In this document: piece after piece, positions 4,634 to 11,445 of the stretch
Position numbering within the stretch: the stretch's first letter is position 1
How the letters are laid out: every line of letters begins with the position of its first letter
From: an uncultured Subdoligranulum sp.
GTDB lineage: Bacteria; Bacillota_A; Clostridia; Oscillospirales; Ruminococcaceae
NCBI RefSeq assembly: GCF_937890665.1
Contig: NZ_CALADU010000112.1
Location: 1-11,874 of the forward strand
Length of the DNA: 11,874 nucleotides
Direction: 5' to 3'
Notes under the pieces: model-generated
Told to the model about the DNA's origin: nothing
The model's database searches: none
What the model saw: the letters and a program-made list of their open reading frames with translations, nothing else
Position numbers and translations under genes: made by a program

Positions 4634-5651
4634 TTATGGCGCTCTTCTTCAAAAAGTTTTTCGTGAGTATCTGCTCCTCCAAAGCATTTCCGATGAGCAA
4701 CAGAATCAAATTCTGGCTTTATTTAAAAAGCAATTCACTGTGCGTTCCGGCGTAGGTGTCAAGATGGGAAAAGGATTGCGCCCAAAAAGTTTGAGTGTGG
4801 ACGATTATCGCCTTTTGTGGAAAGCCCTTACGAAAGAACCTGGCAATTCACTGGCATTAGCACAGTTACTGATGTTGTTTTTAGGTTTAACAGCCGAGGA
4901 AGTCTGTGCTCTGGACAGCGAAGATTTACTTCCAATTCCCAATTATCGTGCTTACCAGCTGCGTATTACCAAGCGCTGCGTCCCCATAAAGAAAAACGAT
5001 AATGACAAGAACTATATCATATCCGGCGAGCTTCCCAGTTCAGAAAGTTATCGGAATGTGCCTGTTCCATTTTTGTTGGTGAAACTGATTTTACAATCTG
5101 CGCAAGCGCCGCAGAAGCCTCTGTTTTGCTACGATAAAACCGGGCAGCGTATTAAGGTAAATGAATTGCAAGCGGAATACCGAAAACTGTTCCGTGATTT
5201 TAAAAAGAGTTTTCTTGAGTATCACCGTGATGACGGACAGGCTGTTCGTATACAGGTTTCTTTTCGCCCAGAAAATTACCGACAAAGCTGTCGCCATTTT
5301 TGGCAATTTCTGTGCGGGCTGCAGCAGAACGAGATTCGTTACTTGGGCGGGTTAGCTCAAATCGATACCGCCGGTCAACATTACATTGATTTTAATAACG
5401 CGCATAAACAATATCATATGTGTGTGCAGATGAGCTACGGGCTTATGGCGGTAGCAGCTCCGGGCACTCTTCCTCCCAAAATGCCAAATGGCCCACTTGA
5501 AAGGAAGCACCATATCGATGGTGTGTTTAATCATATACTACACACCAGACTCTACATCCGTCGCCCTTGTACGGTTACCATTACCTCTGCACATGGGGTC
5601 ACCATAAAAACGGAAGAAGGCTGTTTGCGATGGGAATCCGAGAATCTCTGA
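4599..5651 (+). CDS. Tyrosine-recombinase-like protein lacking the first catalytic arginine
   Basis: The frame is open from before 4578. ATG 4599 is used here (350 aa), but no ribosome binding site precedes it, so translation is probably coupled to the upstream gene, or the two frames were once joined. The catalytic-domain layout is visible. 'LMLFLGLTAEEVCALDSEDL' (91-110) equals the arginine-I box with Thr98 where Arg belongs, 'SYRNVPVP' (150-157) is the beta hairpin, 'NYRQSCRHFWQFL' (226-238) is the Arg-II box with Arg232-His233 but no leading His, 'RYLGGLAQIDTAGQHYIDF' (247-265) has Leu for the GH histidine, and Tyr262 sits where the nucleophile belongs. A short basic, beta-rich tail (300-350) follows. 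As seen, the active site is incomplete. It overlaps the next gene by 22 bases. Confidence 0.65.
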   Translation: MSSKNVTQRLYDYGALLQKVFREYLLLQSISDEQQNQILALFKKQFTVRSGVGVKMGKGLRPKSLSVDDYRLLWKALTKEPGNSLALAQLLMLFLGLTAEEVCALDSEDLLPIPNYRAYQLRITKRCVPIKKNDNDKNYIISGELPSSESYRNVPVPFLLVKLILQSAQAPQKPLFCYDKTGQRIKVNELQAEYRKLFRDFKKSFLEYHRDDGQAVRIQVSFRPENYRQSCRHFWQFLCGLQQNEIRYLGGLAQIDTAGQHYIDFNNAHKQYHMCVQMSYGLMAVAAPGTLPPKMPNGPLERKHHIDGVFNHILHTRLYIRRPCTVTITSAHGVTIKTEEGCLRWESENL

Positions 5652-7147
5652 CACTGACTTGGCAGGACTTGAACCAAAGCACCCTAAGTCTATTCACCTA
5701 TTGTGAAGAGGCAATGGCGACAAAGCCAAACGCCAATTTATCTACCGCACGCTTGTGGAACGCAAACACTCAGGCAACATATCACCGTATGATGGAAAAA
5801 ATGCAAGCGCTCTATTTTGATTCTTTAGGGCTCCCCTTCAGGGACCTGGAATTCGAGCATTTTGCTGCAGCTGTTGATGCATACGTTCAACAATCCAGGG
5901 CCAAATCAAAAAGTGGCGAAGTTTCCGATGCCACAAAGGATAAACTCTGCAGCATTTTAAAAAGTCTTTCCTCTTTTGTACATGAGAAATTGCCCGCATA
6001 CTCTGATCCATGCTGGGGTTCTATCTGGAATTATCATAAAACAGCCCTGCCTAAAAGAGGCTCTGCCGGGAAAAAAGAGGAGCTGAGACAACTTCGAGAG
6101 CAAGAAATTGCAGAAATCGTAAAACTTCCTCGCTCTTTACAAATCCGCGAAGAAATCAAATTTGCCAAAGTCCTTCGCAAGGGGCTCAATGGTCCTGACG
6201 GTGTATTTATCGGTGGATTACTGATGCTCTATCTGGGACTACGTCCCAGTGAATGTTGTGGTTTGACGTATCGCGCAATCCAACCTCTGACGAAAAACGT
6301 AAAGGCTCTTTATATTTATCGCGCCTTGGATACGTCGAATAAAAGCAAAAATCAACTCAAAACCAAAAACGCCTATCGTGTGTTACCCATACCGGCCGAA
6401 TTGGATTCTTTATTGCAAGAGCGTATGCAATACATTCAGAAATCCCATCCCAACGGCTGCTTGGAGGATTTTCCCATTGTAAATTCTCCCGAGGACTGTA
6501 CAAAATTCTGCACTCGCAAGCATTTCGGCGACACAATCAGGAATTTGCTTCGCAGCATCCGTACCAATGAAGAAAGTCTGGTTTACGCCTCTCATCTTCT
6601 CGAGGCAAACAAATCCGTAAAAGAAGAAAGCCCCACCGCTTATTTGCTGCGAAGACACTATGCCACCATTCTTTCCAGCGTCTGTTTGATGACTGAAGAA
6701 GAACTGCAATATTTGATGGGGCATGATATCCGCAACGCCGATATTCGCCACTCCGATTTGCTGGACACGGATTGGTTGCTTCAGATGTATAACAAGCTGA
6801 ATCGACGTCACATTTTTACAGCACCCCAATCCGATTTGGCAAACTCGAAAGATTCTCTCCCAGAAAATATATCGGAAGTTTCTATTCAATTCATTGATAG
6901 AGATTTCCAAGGCAGCAGTCCCGGATTCATAATCGACATCTGGAACACCTGCCCTGCCGATGCGCTGACGCTCAGTGTAAAAGCAGAATCCCGCACCGAA
7001 AAAGGCGCCGTATTATATGAAGCCGATTACCGTCCGCTTGCGGAAAATCTTCCTCCTATGATTCGCTTTGACAGCGCCTATCACAGAGCGCTGGAGAAGT
7101 CCGCCAATAAGAGCGCTGGACGCACAAAAAATAAGGCGCAACCGTAA
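5630..7147 (+). CDS. Tyrosine-recombinase-like protein with C-terminal extension, no tyrosine at the usual site
   Basis: ATG 5630 has GAAGAAGG (5612-5619) nine bases upstream, giving 505 aa. Residues 35-145 resemble a core-binding helical domain. The catalytic domain shows 'GGLLMLYLGLRPSECCGLTY' (195-214) with Arg205, 'KTKNAYRVLPIP' (244-255) with a plausible catalytic lysine, 'TAYLLRRHYATIL' (336-348) with Arg341/342 and His343, and 'LQYLMGHDI' (359-367) with His365. Nine and ten residues on, where Tyr is expected, are His374 and Ser375; the nearest Tyr is 387 in 'LLQMYNKL'. Residues 415-490 form an extra beta-rich domain, 'VSIQFIDRDF...FIIDIW', and the end is lysine-rich. Overlap with the gene before and tight spacing to the next suggest one operon. 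A divergent active integrase with a displaced tyrosine, or an inactive partner of the preceding protein, both fit. Confidence 0.75.
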   Translation: MGIRESLTLTWQDLNQSTLSLFTYCEEAMATKPNANLSTARLWNANTQATYHRMMEKMQALYFDSLGLPFRDLEFEHFAAAVDAYVQQSRAKSKSGEVSDATKDKLCSILKSLSSFVHEKLPAYSDPCWGSIWNYHKTALPKRGSAGKKEELRQLREQEIAEIVKLPRSLQIREEIKFAKVLRKGLNGPDGVFIGGLLMLYLGLRPSECCGLTYRAIQPLTKNVKALYIYRALDTSNKSKNQLKTKNAYRVLPIPAELDSLLQERMQYIQKSHPNGCLEDFPIVNSPEDCTKFCTRKHFGDTIRNLLRSIRTNEESLVYASHLLEANKSVKEESPTAYLLRRHYATILSSVCLMTEEELQYLMGHDIRNADIRHSDLLDTDWLLQMYNKLNRRHIFTAPQSDLANSKDSLPENISEVSIQFIDRDFQGSSPGFIIDIWNTCPADALTLSVKAESRTEKGAVLYEADYRPLAENLPPMIRFDSAYHRALEKSANKSAGRTKNKAQP

Positions 7148-7213
7148 TCTCTTCTTCCAACTAATCGCTTTTCCCAAAACAATTTAGGTGCTCATTTTTA
7201 TTTGGAGGCCCCT

Positions 7214-7843
7214 ATGCATATTTCTTCTCTAAATATATCACAACAACATATCCAACCTTTTTCTCTGGCGCTGGAGGAATCACACCATATAAAGCATGAC
7301 TACGATTCTGCCCGGTGGTTATACGTTCCCCCTATATACTGTGACTATCGCTACGTTTTAGGTACTGTAGGCGAAAATCCTTTGATTTGTGTTGGCATCA
7401 ACCCTTCCACGGCAACCCCCAATATGCTGGACCCCACCATGAAATCCGTAGAGAGAATTGCTGTTGCCAACGGCTTTGATAGTTTTATCATGTTTAATGT
7501 GTACGCTCAACGCGCTACACAGCCGGACAATTTGGATCCGAAATGCAATGCGATACTTCATCGAGAAAACATGAACGCTTTTCGGTGGGCACTGTCTCAA
7601 ACCGAGTCCGATTCACCTTCTATTTGGGCCGCTTGGGGAACACTTATCGAAAAGCGTACCTATCTTGCCTCCTGCCTCTGCGATATGCTTCTTTTGGGGC
7701 AAGAGTTCCATGCTTGTTGGTACAGTGCCGGTCCCCGTTCTAAAAAAGGACATCCACACCATCCTTTGTATTTACGTGGAGATAGTAAACTTGTCCCTTT
7801 TGATGTTCAACAATACATAAAAAACTGCCTTCCGAAAGTGTAA
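7214..7843 (+). CDS. DUF1643 family protein
   Basis: ATG 7214 is preceded by GGAGG (7204-7208). The 209-aa protein carries the family signatures in order: 'LICVGINPSTATPNMLDPT' (57-75), 'FIMFNVYAQRATQPDNLD' (91-108), 'IWAAWGT' (137-143) and 'KKGHPHHPLYL' (177-187). DUF1643 proteins are frequent on phages and integrative elements; no reaction is firmly established, although the conserved polar residues suggest a nucleotide- or nucleic-acid-related enzyme. It starts 66 bases after the recombinase-like gene on the same strand with no terminator between, and a strong terminator follows, so it is the last gene of the cluster. Its job there is unknown; it may be cargo or a functional partner. Confidence 0.85.
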   Translation: MHISSLNISQQHIQPFSLALEESHHIKHDYDSARWLYVPPIYCDYRYVLGTVGENPLICVGINPSTATPNMLDPTMKSVERIAVANGFDSFIMFNVYAQRATQPDNLDPKCNAILHRENMNAFRWALSQTESDSPSIWAAWGTLIEKRTYLASCLCDMLLLGQEFHACWYSAGPRSKKGHPHHPLYLRGDSKLVPFDVQQYIKNCLPKV

Positions 7844-7857
7844 CCTCACACAGAATA

Positions 7858-7908
7858 AGCCCCCCAACCTTTGTCGGCCATCGCCAAAGGTTGGGGGGCT
7901 TTGCTTTT
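7858..7908 (+). terminator. Strong terminator closing the recombinase/DUF1643 cluster
   Basis: AGCCCCCCAACCTTTG (7858-7873) and CAAAGGTTGGGGGGCT (7885-7900) pair perfectly over 16 bp, followed by TTGCTTTT. Confidence 0.95.
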
Positions 7909-7943
7909 AGGTTTCATAAATACGCCGTCATAAAAACGCCGTT

Positions 7944-8156
7944 TCAAATTTCTTCGCCGGTTTCTTTATCGATAAATAATCCGCGGAACTCGCAGCCCAT
8001 GGCGTCAGCAATTTCCTGCAGCTCTTTTTCACTGAAGTTATCGCGCTTGAATTTTCCGCTGATATTCTGTGAGGTGCATCCCAGGCTGACAGCAAGATCT
8101 TTTACCGACATTCCCTTTTTTATGAGAGCAATTTTAATTTTCTCTGCCATTGCCAT
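7944..8156 (-). CDS. Small XRE-type repressor
   Basis: A 70-aa protein read from ATG 8156, with AAGGA 11 bases upstream; ATG 8150 is an alternative. 'AEKIKIALIKKGMSVKDLAVSLGCTSQNISGKFKRDNFSEKELQEIADAMGCEFRGLFID' is a canonical XRE helix-turn-helix: 'MSVKDLAVSLGCTSQNISGKFKRD' is the HTH proper, and 'EIADAMGCEFRGLFIDKETGE' is the usual closing helix and strand. It is a lone HTH with no second domain. It is transcribed away from the 92-aa ORF and TnpB, from a promoter that faces theirs, as in a classic lysogeny-type switch. It probably represses that promoter and its own (inference). Confidence 0.85.
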   Translation of the reverse strand: MAMAEKIKIALIKKGMSVKDLAVSLGCTSQNISGKFKRDNFSEKELQEIADAMGCEFRGLFIDKETGEEI

Positions 8157-8184
8157 CGATAACACCGTCCTTTTCCCTTTTAAC

Positions 8185-8213
8185 AGTATACCTTCAGAAG
8201 TACACAAAGTCAA
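8185..8213 (-). promoter_or_regulatory. Promoter of the small XRE repressor
   Basis: On the minus strand TTGACT (8208-8213), 17 bases, TATACT (8185-8190): five of six consensus bases in each box. It is 29 bases upstream of the start codon at 8156. Confidence 0.75.
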
Positions 8214-8254
8214 TCTTTCGGCTGAAAAAAGTAATTAAAAAGTGAATAAAGTAG

Positions 8255-8283
8255 TTGACAAGAGAAACTTTTCGGGATATAAT
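8255..8283 (+). promoter_or_regulatory. Consensus sigma-70 promoter for the 92-aa ORF / TnpB unit
   Basis: Perfect TTGACA (8255-8260), 17-base spacer, perfect TATAAT (8278-8283). The A/T-rich tract just upstream (8225-8250) holds two related 11-bp units, AAAAAGTAATT (8226-8236) and AAAAAGTGAAT (8237-8247), one helical turn apart, which may act as an UP element or operator. A promoter this strong on a mobile locus implies tight repression, presumably by the divergent XRE protein. Confidence 0.85.
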
Positions 8284-8293
8284 TAAATCATAG

Positions 8294-8324
8294 AGTTACA
8301 AAAACAACTCCACAGTTACAAAAA
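8294..8324 (+). repeat. Two 11-bp operator-like direct repeats, 20-bp period
   Basis: AGTTACAAAAA at 8294-8304 and again at 8314-8324, exactly two helical turns apart, between the promoter and the ribosome binding site of the 92-aa ORF. This is a plausible repressor site. Confidence 0.55.
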
Positions 8325-8336
8325 GAGGATAATTCT

Positions 8337-8615
8337 ATGAAAGTATTTATTCTTGACCATTTGAATGTACCCGTTCATCTGAACCGACTTCATACCGGCA
8401 ATCCCGGTTTTGCCGTCAGATGGTTATGTTGCTTCCGTCTATTTTTCTTTTTGATACAGGGCATTACGCCCGGAAAGGTGTGCTTTATGAAAATGTCTGT
8501 TTATAGCTATCTTCAGTTCCCAATGAATTTGACCGCCTCTCTTGCATTGCATATGCGCCGTGATTGCGGTCATGACCCCAAGTATTGGACCAGAAAACAT
8601 CGAAAAAGAAAATAG
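8337..8615 (+). CDS. Orphan 92-aa basic protein under a strong promoter
   Basis: ATG 8337 is preceded by AGAGGA at a good distance (8324-8329) and by the consensus promoter at 8255, so expression signals are convincing. The sequence is not recognised. It has a Cys/Phe-rich hydrophobic stretch around residues 29-42 ('WLCCFRLFFFLIQG') that could be a short membrane-contacting helix, a second hydrophobic part 'YLQFPMNLTASLAL', and a very basic tail 'RRDCGHDPKYWTRKHRKRK'. No signal peptidase site is apparent. Its stop is 118 bases before TnpB, with a hairpin between. It could be a small regulatory or toxic peptide, or a non-conserved leader ORF. I am confident about transcription, less so about the protein being functional. 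Confidence 0.5.
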   Translation: MKVFILDHLNVPVHLNRLHTGNPGFAVRWLCCFRLFFFLIQGITPGKVCFMKMSVYSYLQFPMNLTASLALHMRRDCGHDPKYWTRKHRKRK

Positions 8616-8648
8616 CGCAAACCCATGCGGCAACATGGATCTGCGCTC

Positions 8649-8684
8649 GGCAGGAAAATCATTTTTGCGTCACGATTTCCTGCC
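8649..8684 (+). other. Hairpin in the leader of tnpB
   Basis: GGCAGGAAA (8649-8657) pairs with TTTCCTGCC (8676-8684), 9 bp around an 18-base loop, with no T tract. It lies 50 bases upstream of tnpB. It may be the left-end hairpin of an IS605-type element or a leader control structure. Confidence 0.4.
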
Positions 8685-8733
8685 TCCATTGTACAACACA
8701 CAATTTCAAAACACAAGTGGAGGTCTACTCTTT

Positions 8734-9846
8734 ATGAATCAACCGGAAACTGTCCTGTATCGGACCTATGTATATCGCCTTTATCCTACCGCCGAGCAGC
8801 AGACTATGCTTGCCGACCGATTTGACTTTGAGGATGAAAATTATAATGCCATGGCACGCCGCATTAACGAACTATATGGGCAACACGCCCACAAAGCAGA
8901 TGCGGAAACTGCCATTCGTCAATATAGTATTTCCTGCCCCGGCATCGACTACCAAGGCTCCCTGGATCACACCCGAAAGGAGTTGTTCCAGGCAGTACAA
9001 AAGCTATGGCAGGGAAGTTACAACAAGATTTATTTGCGCCCGGCCACACGGAATCAGCGCTGCTTCTATTTTAAAACAATGGCAGTCAGCGAATTCCATA
9101 TTATTGTTCCCACTATCGGGACAATCCTGCGGGATACTCATCGCCCGCTCCCGGTCGGTGCAAAAGCACTCAGCGGCCAAATCTTTTACAGCTCCTATGA
9201 AGGGCGCTACTACGCTCATATACTTATCGTATACACGGCAAAATTGCCGGCCCCCATCACGCCTGTACTCTACGACCGGGCCATCGGTCTGGATTACGCA
9301 CAAGACGGTCTGTACCGTGACTCCAATGGTCACAGTGCCGAATATCCCGGATTCGCGGCAAAGTCCAAACCCAAACGGGAAGCTTTACAACAAGCCCTGT
9401 CCCGTGCGCACACTGGCAGCCGGCGCTGGCGTGCCCTGCGCGCCAAACTGGCCAAGTTGGACCGACATACTCAAAATCAACGTCGTGATTGGCAATACAA
9501 GCAATCTAAGCGTCTCCTGCAGAATCACGACCTCATTGCTGCCGAAAATCTGGATTTTGTGGGTATGAAGCGTCAAAATCCTCGCCTTACCCCTAAAATA
9601 GAAGATAATCAGTACCCCGCCTTTTTGCAAAAGCTGCAAAGTAAAGCTATCATGCAGGGAAAGCGTGTCGTGCGAGTCGATCGCTATTATCCGAGCTCTC
9701 AAATTTGCTCGGCATGCGGTGCACATCTTGGCAAACTTCCCCTGGCCTTCTCCGTTTTTCGTTGCCCACAATGTGGAACACAAATGCAACGGGATCTTAA
9801 TGCCGCAAAAAACATTCTGCATGAGGGACTGCGTCAGACAAAATAA
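8734..9846 (+). CDS. tnpB: TnpB (IS605 OrfB-type RNA-guided nuclease), apparently intact
   Basis: ATG 8734 is preceded by GGAGG (8719-8723); the frame stays open upstream, but earlier starts lack a site. It encodes 370 aa, a normal size for TnpB. The N-terminal part begins with the typical 'YRTYVYRLYPTAEQQTMLADRF'. The RuvC residues are all present: Asp187 in 'AIGLDYA', Glu271 in 'IAAENLDFVGM', and Asp354 in 'MQRDLNAAKNI'. The zinc finger has Cys325, Cys328, Cys344 and Cys347 ('CSAC...CPQC'). TnpB proteins cut DNA guided by an RNA made from the element's own right end and help keep the element in place. The middle (200-260) is unusually basic and helical. No tnpA is adjacent; the nearest Y1 transposase is 1.6 kb away on the other strand, so this is an orphan (IS1341-type) copy. 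The nuclease looks active, not the inactivated TldR type. Confidence 0.92.
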   Translation: MNQPETVLYRTYVYRLYPTAEQQTMLADRFDFEDENYNAMARRINELYGQHAHKADAETAIRQYSISCPGIDYQGSLDHTRKELFQAVQKLWQGSYNKIYLRPATRNQRCFYFKTMAVSEFHIIVPTIGTILRDTHRPLPVGAKALSGQIFYSSYEGRYYAHILIVYTAKLPAPITPVLYDRAIGLDYAQDGLYRDSNGHSAEYPGFAAKSKPKREALQQALSRAHTGSRRWRALRAKLAKLDRHTQNQRRDWQYKQSKRLLQNHDLIAAENLDFVGMKRQNPRLTPKIEDNQYPAFLQKLQSKAIMQGKRVVRVDRYYPSSQICSACGAHLGKLPLAFSVFRCPQCGTQMQRDLNAAKNILHEGLRQTK

Positions 9847-9999
9847 GGAATTCCGTTCCTTGGGTACATGGGAACTTTTTGCGCACAGGCAGGCCGTGCG
9901 AAATTGTGCCGGAATGAATTTTGCCTGCTCGCCCGGGCGTTCCGGGTAAAACGCGCATGCAGTGAGCCATGCGAACGAAACGCCGAATGGTTATATGCT
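9845..9999 (+). ncRNA. Candidate TnpB guide-RNA scaffold (omega-RNA-like region)
   Basis: A chain of hairpins starts at the tnpB stop. AAGGAA (9845-9850) pairs with TTCCTT (9856-9861). Two more, CGCAC/GTGCG and CAGGCA/TGCCTG, lie around 9880-9930. GGCGTT (9936-9941) pairs with AACGCC (9979-9984) and encloses CGCATG (9954-9959) / CATGCG (9968-9973). In IS605-type elements the guide scaffold overlaps the 3' end of tnpB and ends at the element's right end, so this location is expected. The exact 3' boundary is not visible. Confidence 0.45.
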
Positions 10000-10223
10000 C
10001 ACGTTTTTATACAATTTGTATTATAGGCACAAAAACAGCACGGCGGTAAGCGGAAGCTGGACCCTCCCGTTTACCTGCGCAGGTGATGCAACCACCTACA
10101 CAACAGACTTGCTGCACCGTACCAAACTCAGTATAGCAGCGTTCTTACGATATGACAAGGCTGATGTGTTTGTTTCACAAATTGACCTGTGCCGTGTGTT
10201 TTCCGATAAAAGGAGTACACATT
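10000..10223 (+). other. Intergenic stretch before the integrase
   Basis: No supported gene. GGTAAGCGG (10045-10053) pairs with CCGTTTACC (10067-10075) as a hairpin. A weak promoter candidate, TTGCTG-17-TATAGC near 10109-10137, could serve the integrase. The ribosome binding site AAAGGAG is at 10208-10214. Confidence 0.35.
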
Positions 10224-11273
10224 ATGAAGGTTACAAAAACTAATGAAAAAAGTATTCTTGACTTTTCCGAAGAAACCACTCTGGAAGATTGGCTTCTGTA
10301 TTGGCTTGACGCTTATGTAAAGCCCGTTTCCAAACCGTCCGGCTATGAGCACTATCGAGATAATTGCGTAAAACACATCATTCCTGCAATAGGAGAAATC
10401 CAACTTGGAAACCTGACGCCACGCGTGTTGCAGCGCTTTTTCAACGAACAGGCACGGACAGGCAATCTTCGTACCGGGGGACCGCTGTCCACTAAGAGCC
10501 TGCGCAATATGCGGGCCGTGTTGGATGTTGCATTGAAGCTCGCTACGGCCGAAGAATTGATGCCCAGCAATCCCGTTCCGCTGACCGCAATCAAGTCTGT
10601 GAAAAGCCGCCGGGTTCAAATTATGACCAATGACTCCCAGAGGGTCTTGGAAACATATCTATTCGAACATTTCGGTCACAAAGAAGCTGGCATTCTACTG
10701 GCACTGTACACAGGTATGCGTTTGGGCGAGATCTGCGCCCTGCGGTGGAAAAATTATCAGGAATCCACCGGGATGCTCTCCGTTGAAAGTACCGTGCGCC
10801 GCATCAGTGATATCGACTCAAGCCCTATGGCATCAAAGACGCAGCTGGTATTCGGTTCTGTAAAGACAACTTCCTCGGAACGAGAGTTATATATGCCAGA
10901 CGTGGTACAGCAGTTGTTGAAGCTGCAGCGGGAGCGCTTTGCAAAAGAGTTCAGTCGGGAAGCCTGCGACGAAGATTTTATCGTTTTTAATCGTTGCGGC
11001 CGTGTGATGGACCCGGACAACCTCAGCCATTACTTTTCGCGGATTCTGCGGCAACTGCATCTGGAACATGTCAAATTTCACGCCATGCGACACACGTTTG
11101 CGACACGCGCTATCGAAAACGGCATCGACGTCGCAACAGTATCGGGCCTGCTGGGTCACGCCGATGTGACGACTACCACTCACTTCTATGTTCATCCTCG
11201 GGATGAAGCGATGCGAGCCGCTATGCGTGGCATCGTGCCGGTAGGAACAGCGAAATTCGTGAACGGAGCATAA
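10224..11273 (+). CDS. Tyrosine integrase, phage/ICE type, full catalytic set
   Basis: ATG 10224 has AAAGGAG nine bases upstream; an earlier in-frame start at 10152 has none. It encodes 349 aa, a usual length. The N-terminal arm (residues 1-35) is followed by a SAM-like core-binding domain (about 20-115; 'TLEDWLLYWLDAYVKPVSKPSG', 'LTPRVLQRFFNEQ'). The catalytic domain has Arg166 in 'LYTGMRLGEICALRW', Lys214 in 'SVKTTSSERELYMP', the box 'FHAMRHTFATRAI' with His286, Arg289 and His290, His312 in 'LLGHADV', and nucleophile Tyr322 in 'THFYVHP'. Every expected residue is present, so this is the one clearly competent site-specific recombinase in the window. It is related to the Tn916/phage integrase type. 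No excisionase is recognised upstream, and no attachment repeat is seen beside it; its site may lie outside the window, or it may act at the tRNA-fMet sites. Confidence 0.93.
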   Translation: MKVTKTNEKSILDFSEETTLEDWLLYWLDAYVKPVSKPSGYEHYRDNCVKHIIPAIGEIQLGNLTPRVLQRFFNEQARTGNLRTGGPLSTKSLRNMRAVLDVALKLATAEELMPSNPVPLTAIKSVKSRRVQIMTNDSQRVLETYLFEHFGHKEAGILLALYTGMRLGEICALRWKNYQESTGMLSVESTVRRISDIDSSPMASKTQLVFGSVKTTSSERELYMPDVVQQLLKLQRERFAKEFSREACDEDFIVFNRCGRVMDPDNLSHYFSRILRQLHLEHVKFHAMRHTFATRAIENGIDVATVSGLLGHADVTTTTHFYVHPRDEAMRAAMRGIVPVGTAKFVNGA

Positions 11274-11318
11274 ACGATTTCTTATCCAAAGTCACTTCAT
11301 CAAGGAAAGAATAAATAT

Positions 11319-11341
11319 CCCCCGGCGGAGCCGGGGGTTTT
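11319..11341 (+). terminator. Terminator downstream of the integrase, possibly the IS200-type element end
   Basis: CCCCCGGC (11319-11326), loop GGA, GCCGGGGG (11330-11337), then TTTT. It ends the integrase transcript; GC-rich hairpins of this form also mark the ends of IS200-like elements, so it may serve both. Confidence 0.85.
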
Positions 11342-11445
11342 GCACAGACGGGTGAAACCCTGGAGTACTAGCGCACGCGTCACGTCGCGTTGGTACGGCC
11401 TGCCAGCCGCGAAGGATTGCTACTTGCCGCCCGTAAACGGGCTGT
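11342..11445 (-). repeat. Structured right end of the IS200/IS605-type element
   Basis: Between the transposase stop and the terminator lie several hairpins: GTAC (11365-11368)/GTAC (11393-11396) enclosing ACGCG (11375-11379)/CGCGT (11386-11390), and GCCCG (11429-11433)/CGGGC (11438-11442) with a TAAA loop. Subterminal hairpins are what Y1 transposases recognise. The exact boundary is not determined. Confidence 0.45.

Noticed and set aside
4626..4640. prfB-like programmed +1 frameshift
   Set aside because: The GTA-TGA-T site lacks an upstream Shine-Dalgarno-like stimulator, and the tRNA would not re-pair well after the shift; mutation or translational coupling is more likely.
8768..9568. 266-aa ORF inside tnpB in another frame
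   Set aside because: It is a shadow; the tnpB frame contains all conserved residues.
8734..9846. TnpB as an inactivated TldR-type transcription regulator
   Set aside because: Asp187, Glu271 and Asp354 and all four zinc-finger cysteines are present.
9962..10243. 93-aa plus-strand ORF between tnpB and the integrase
   Set aside because: It starts inside the hairpin region without a ribosome binding site, overlaps the integrase start and has no recognisable domain; probably chance.
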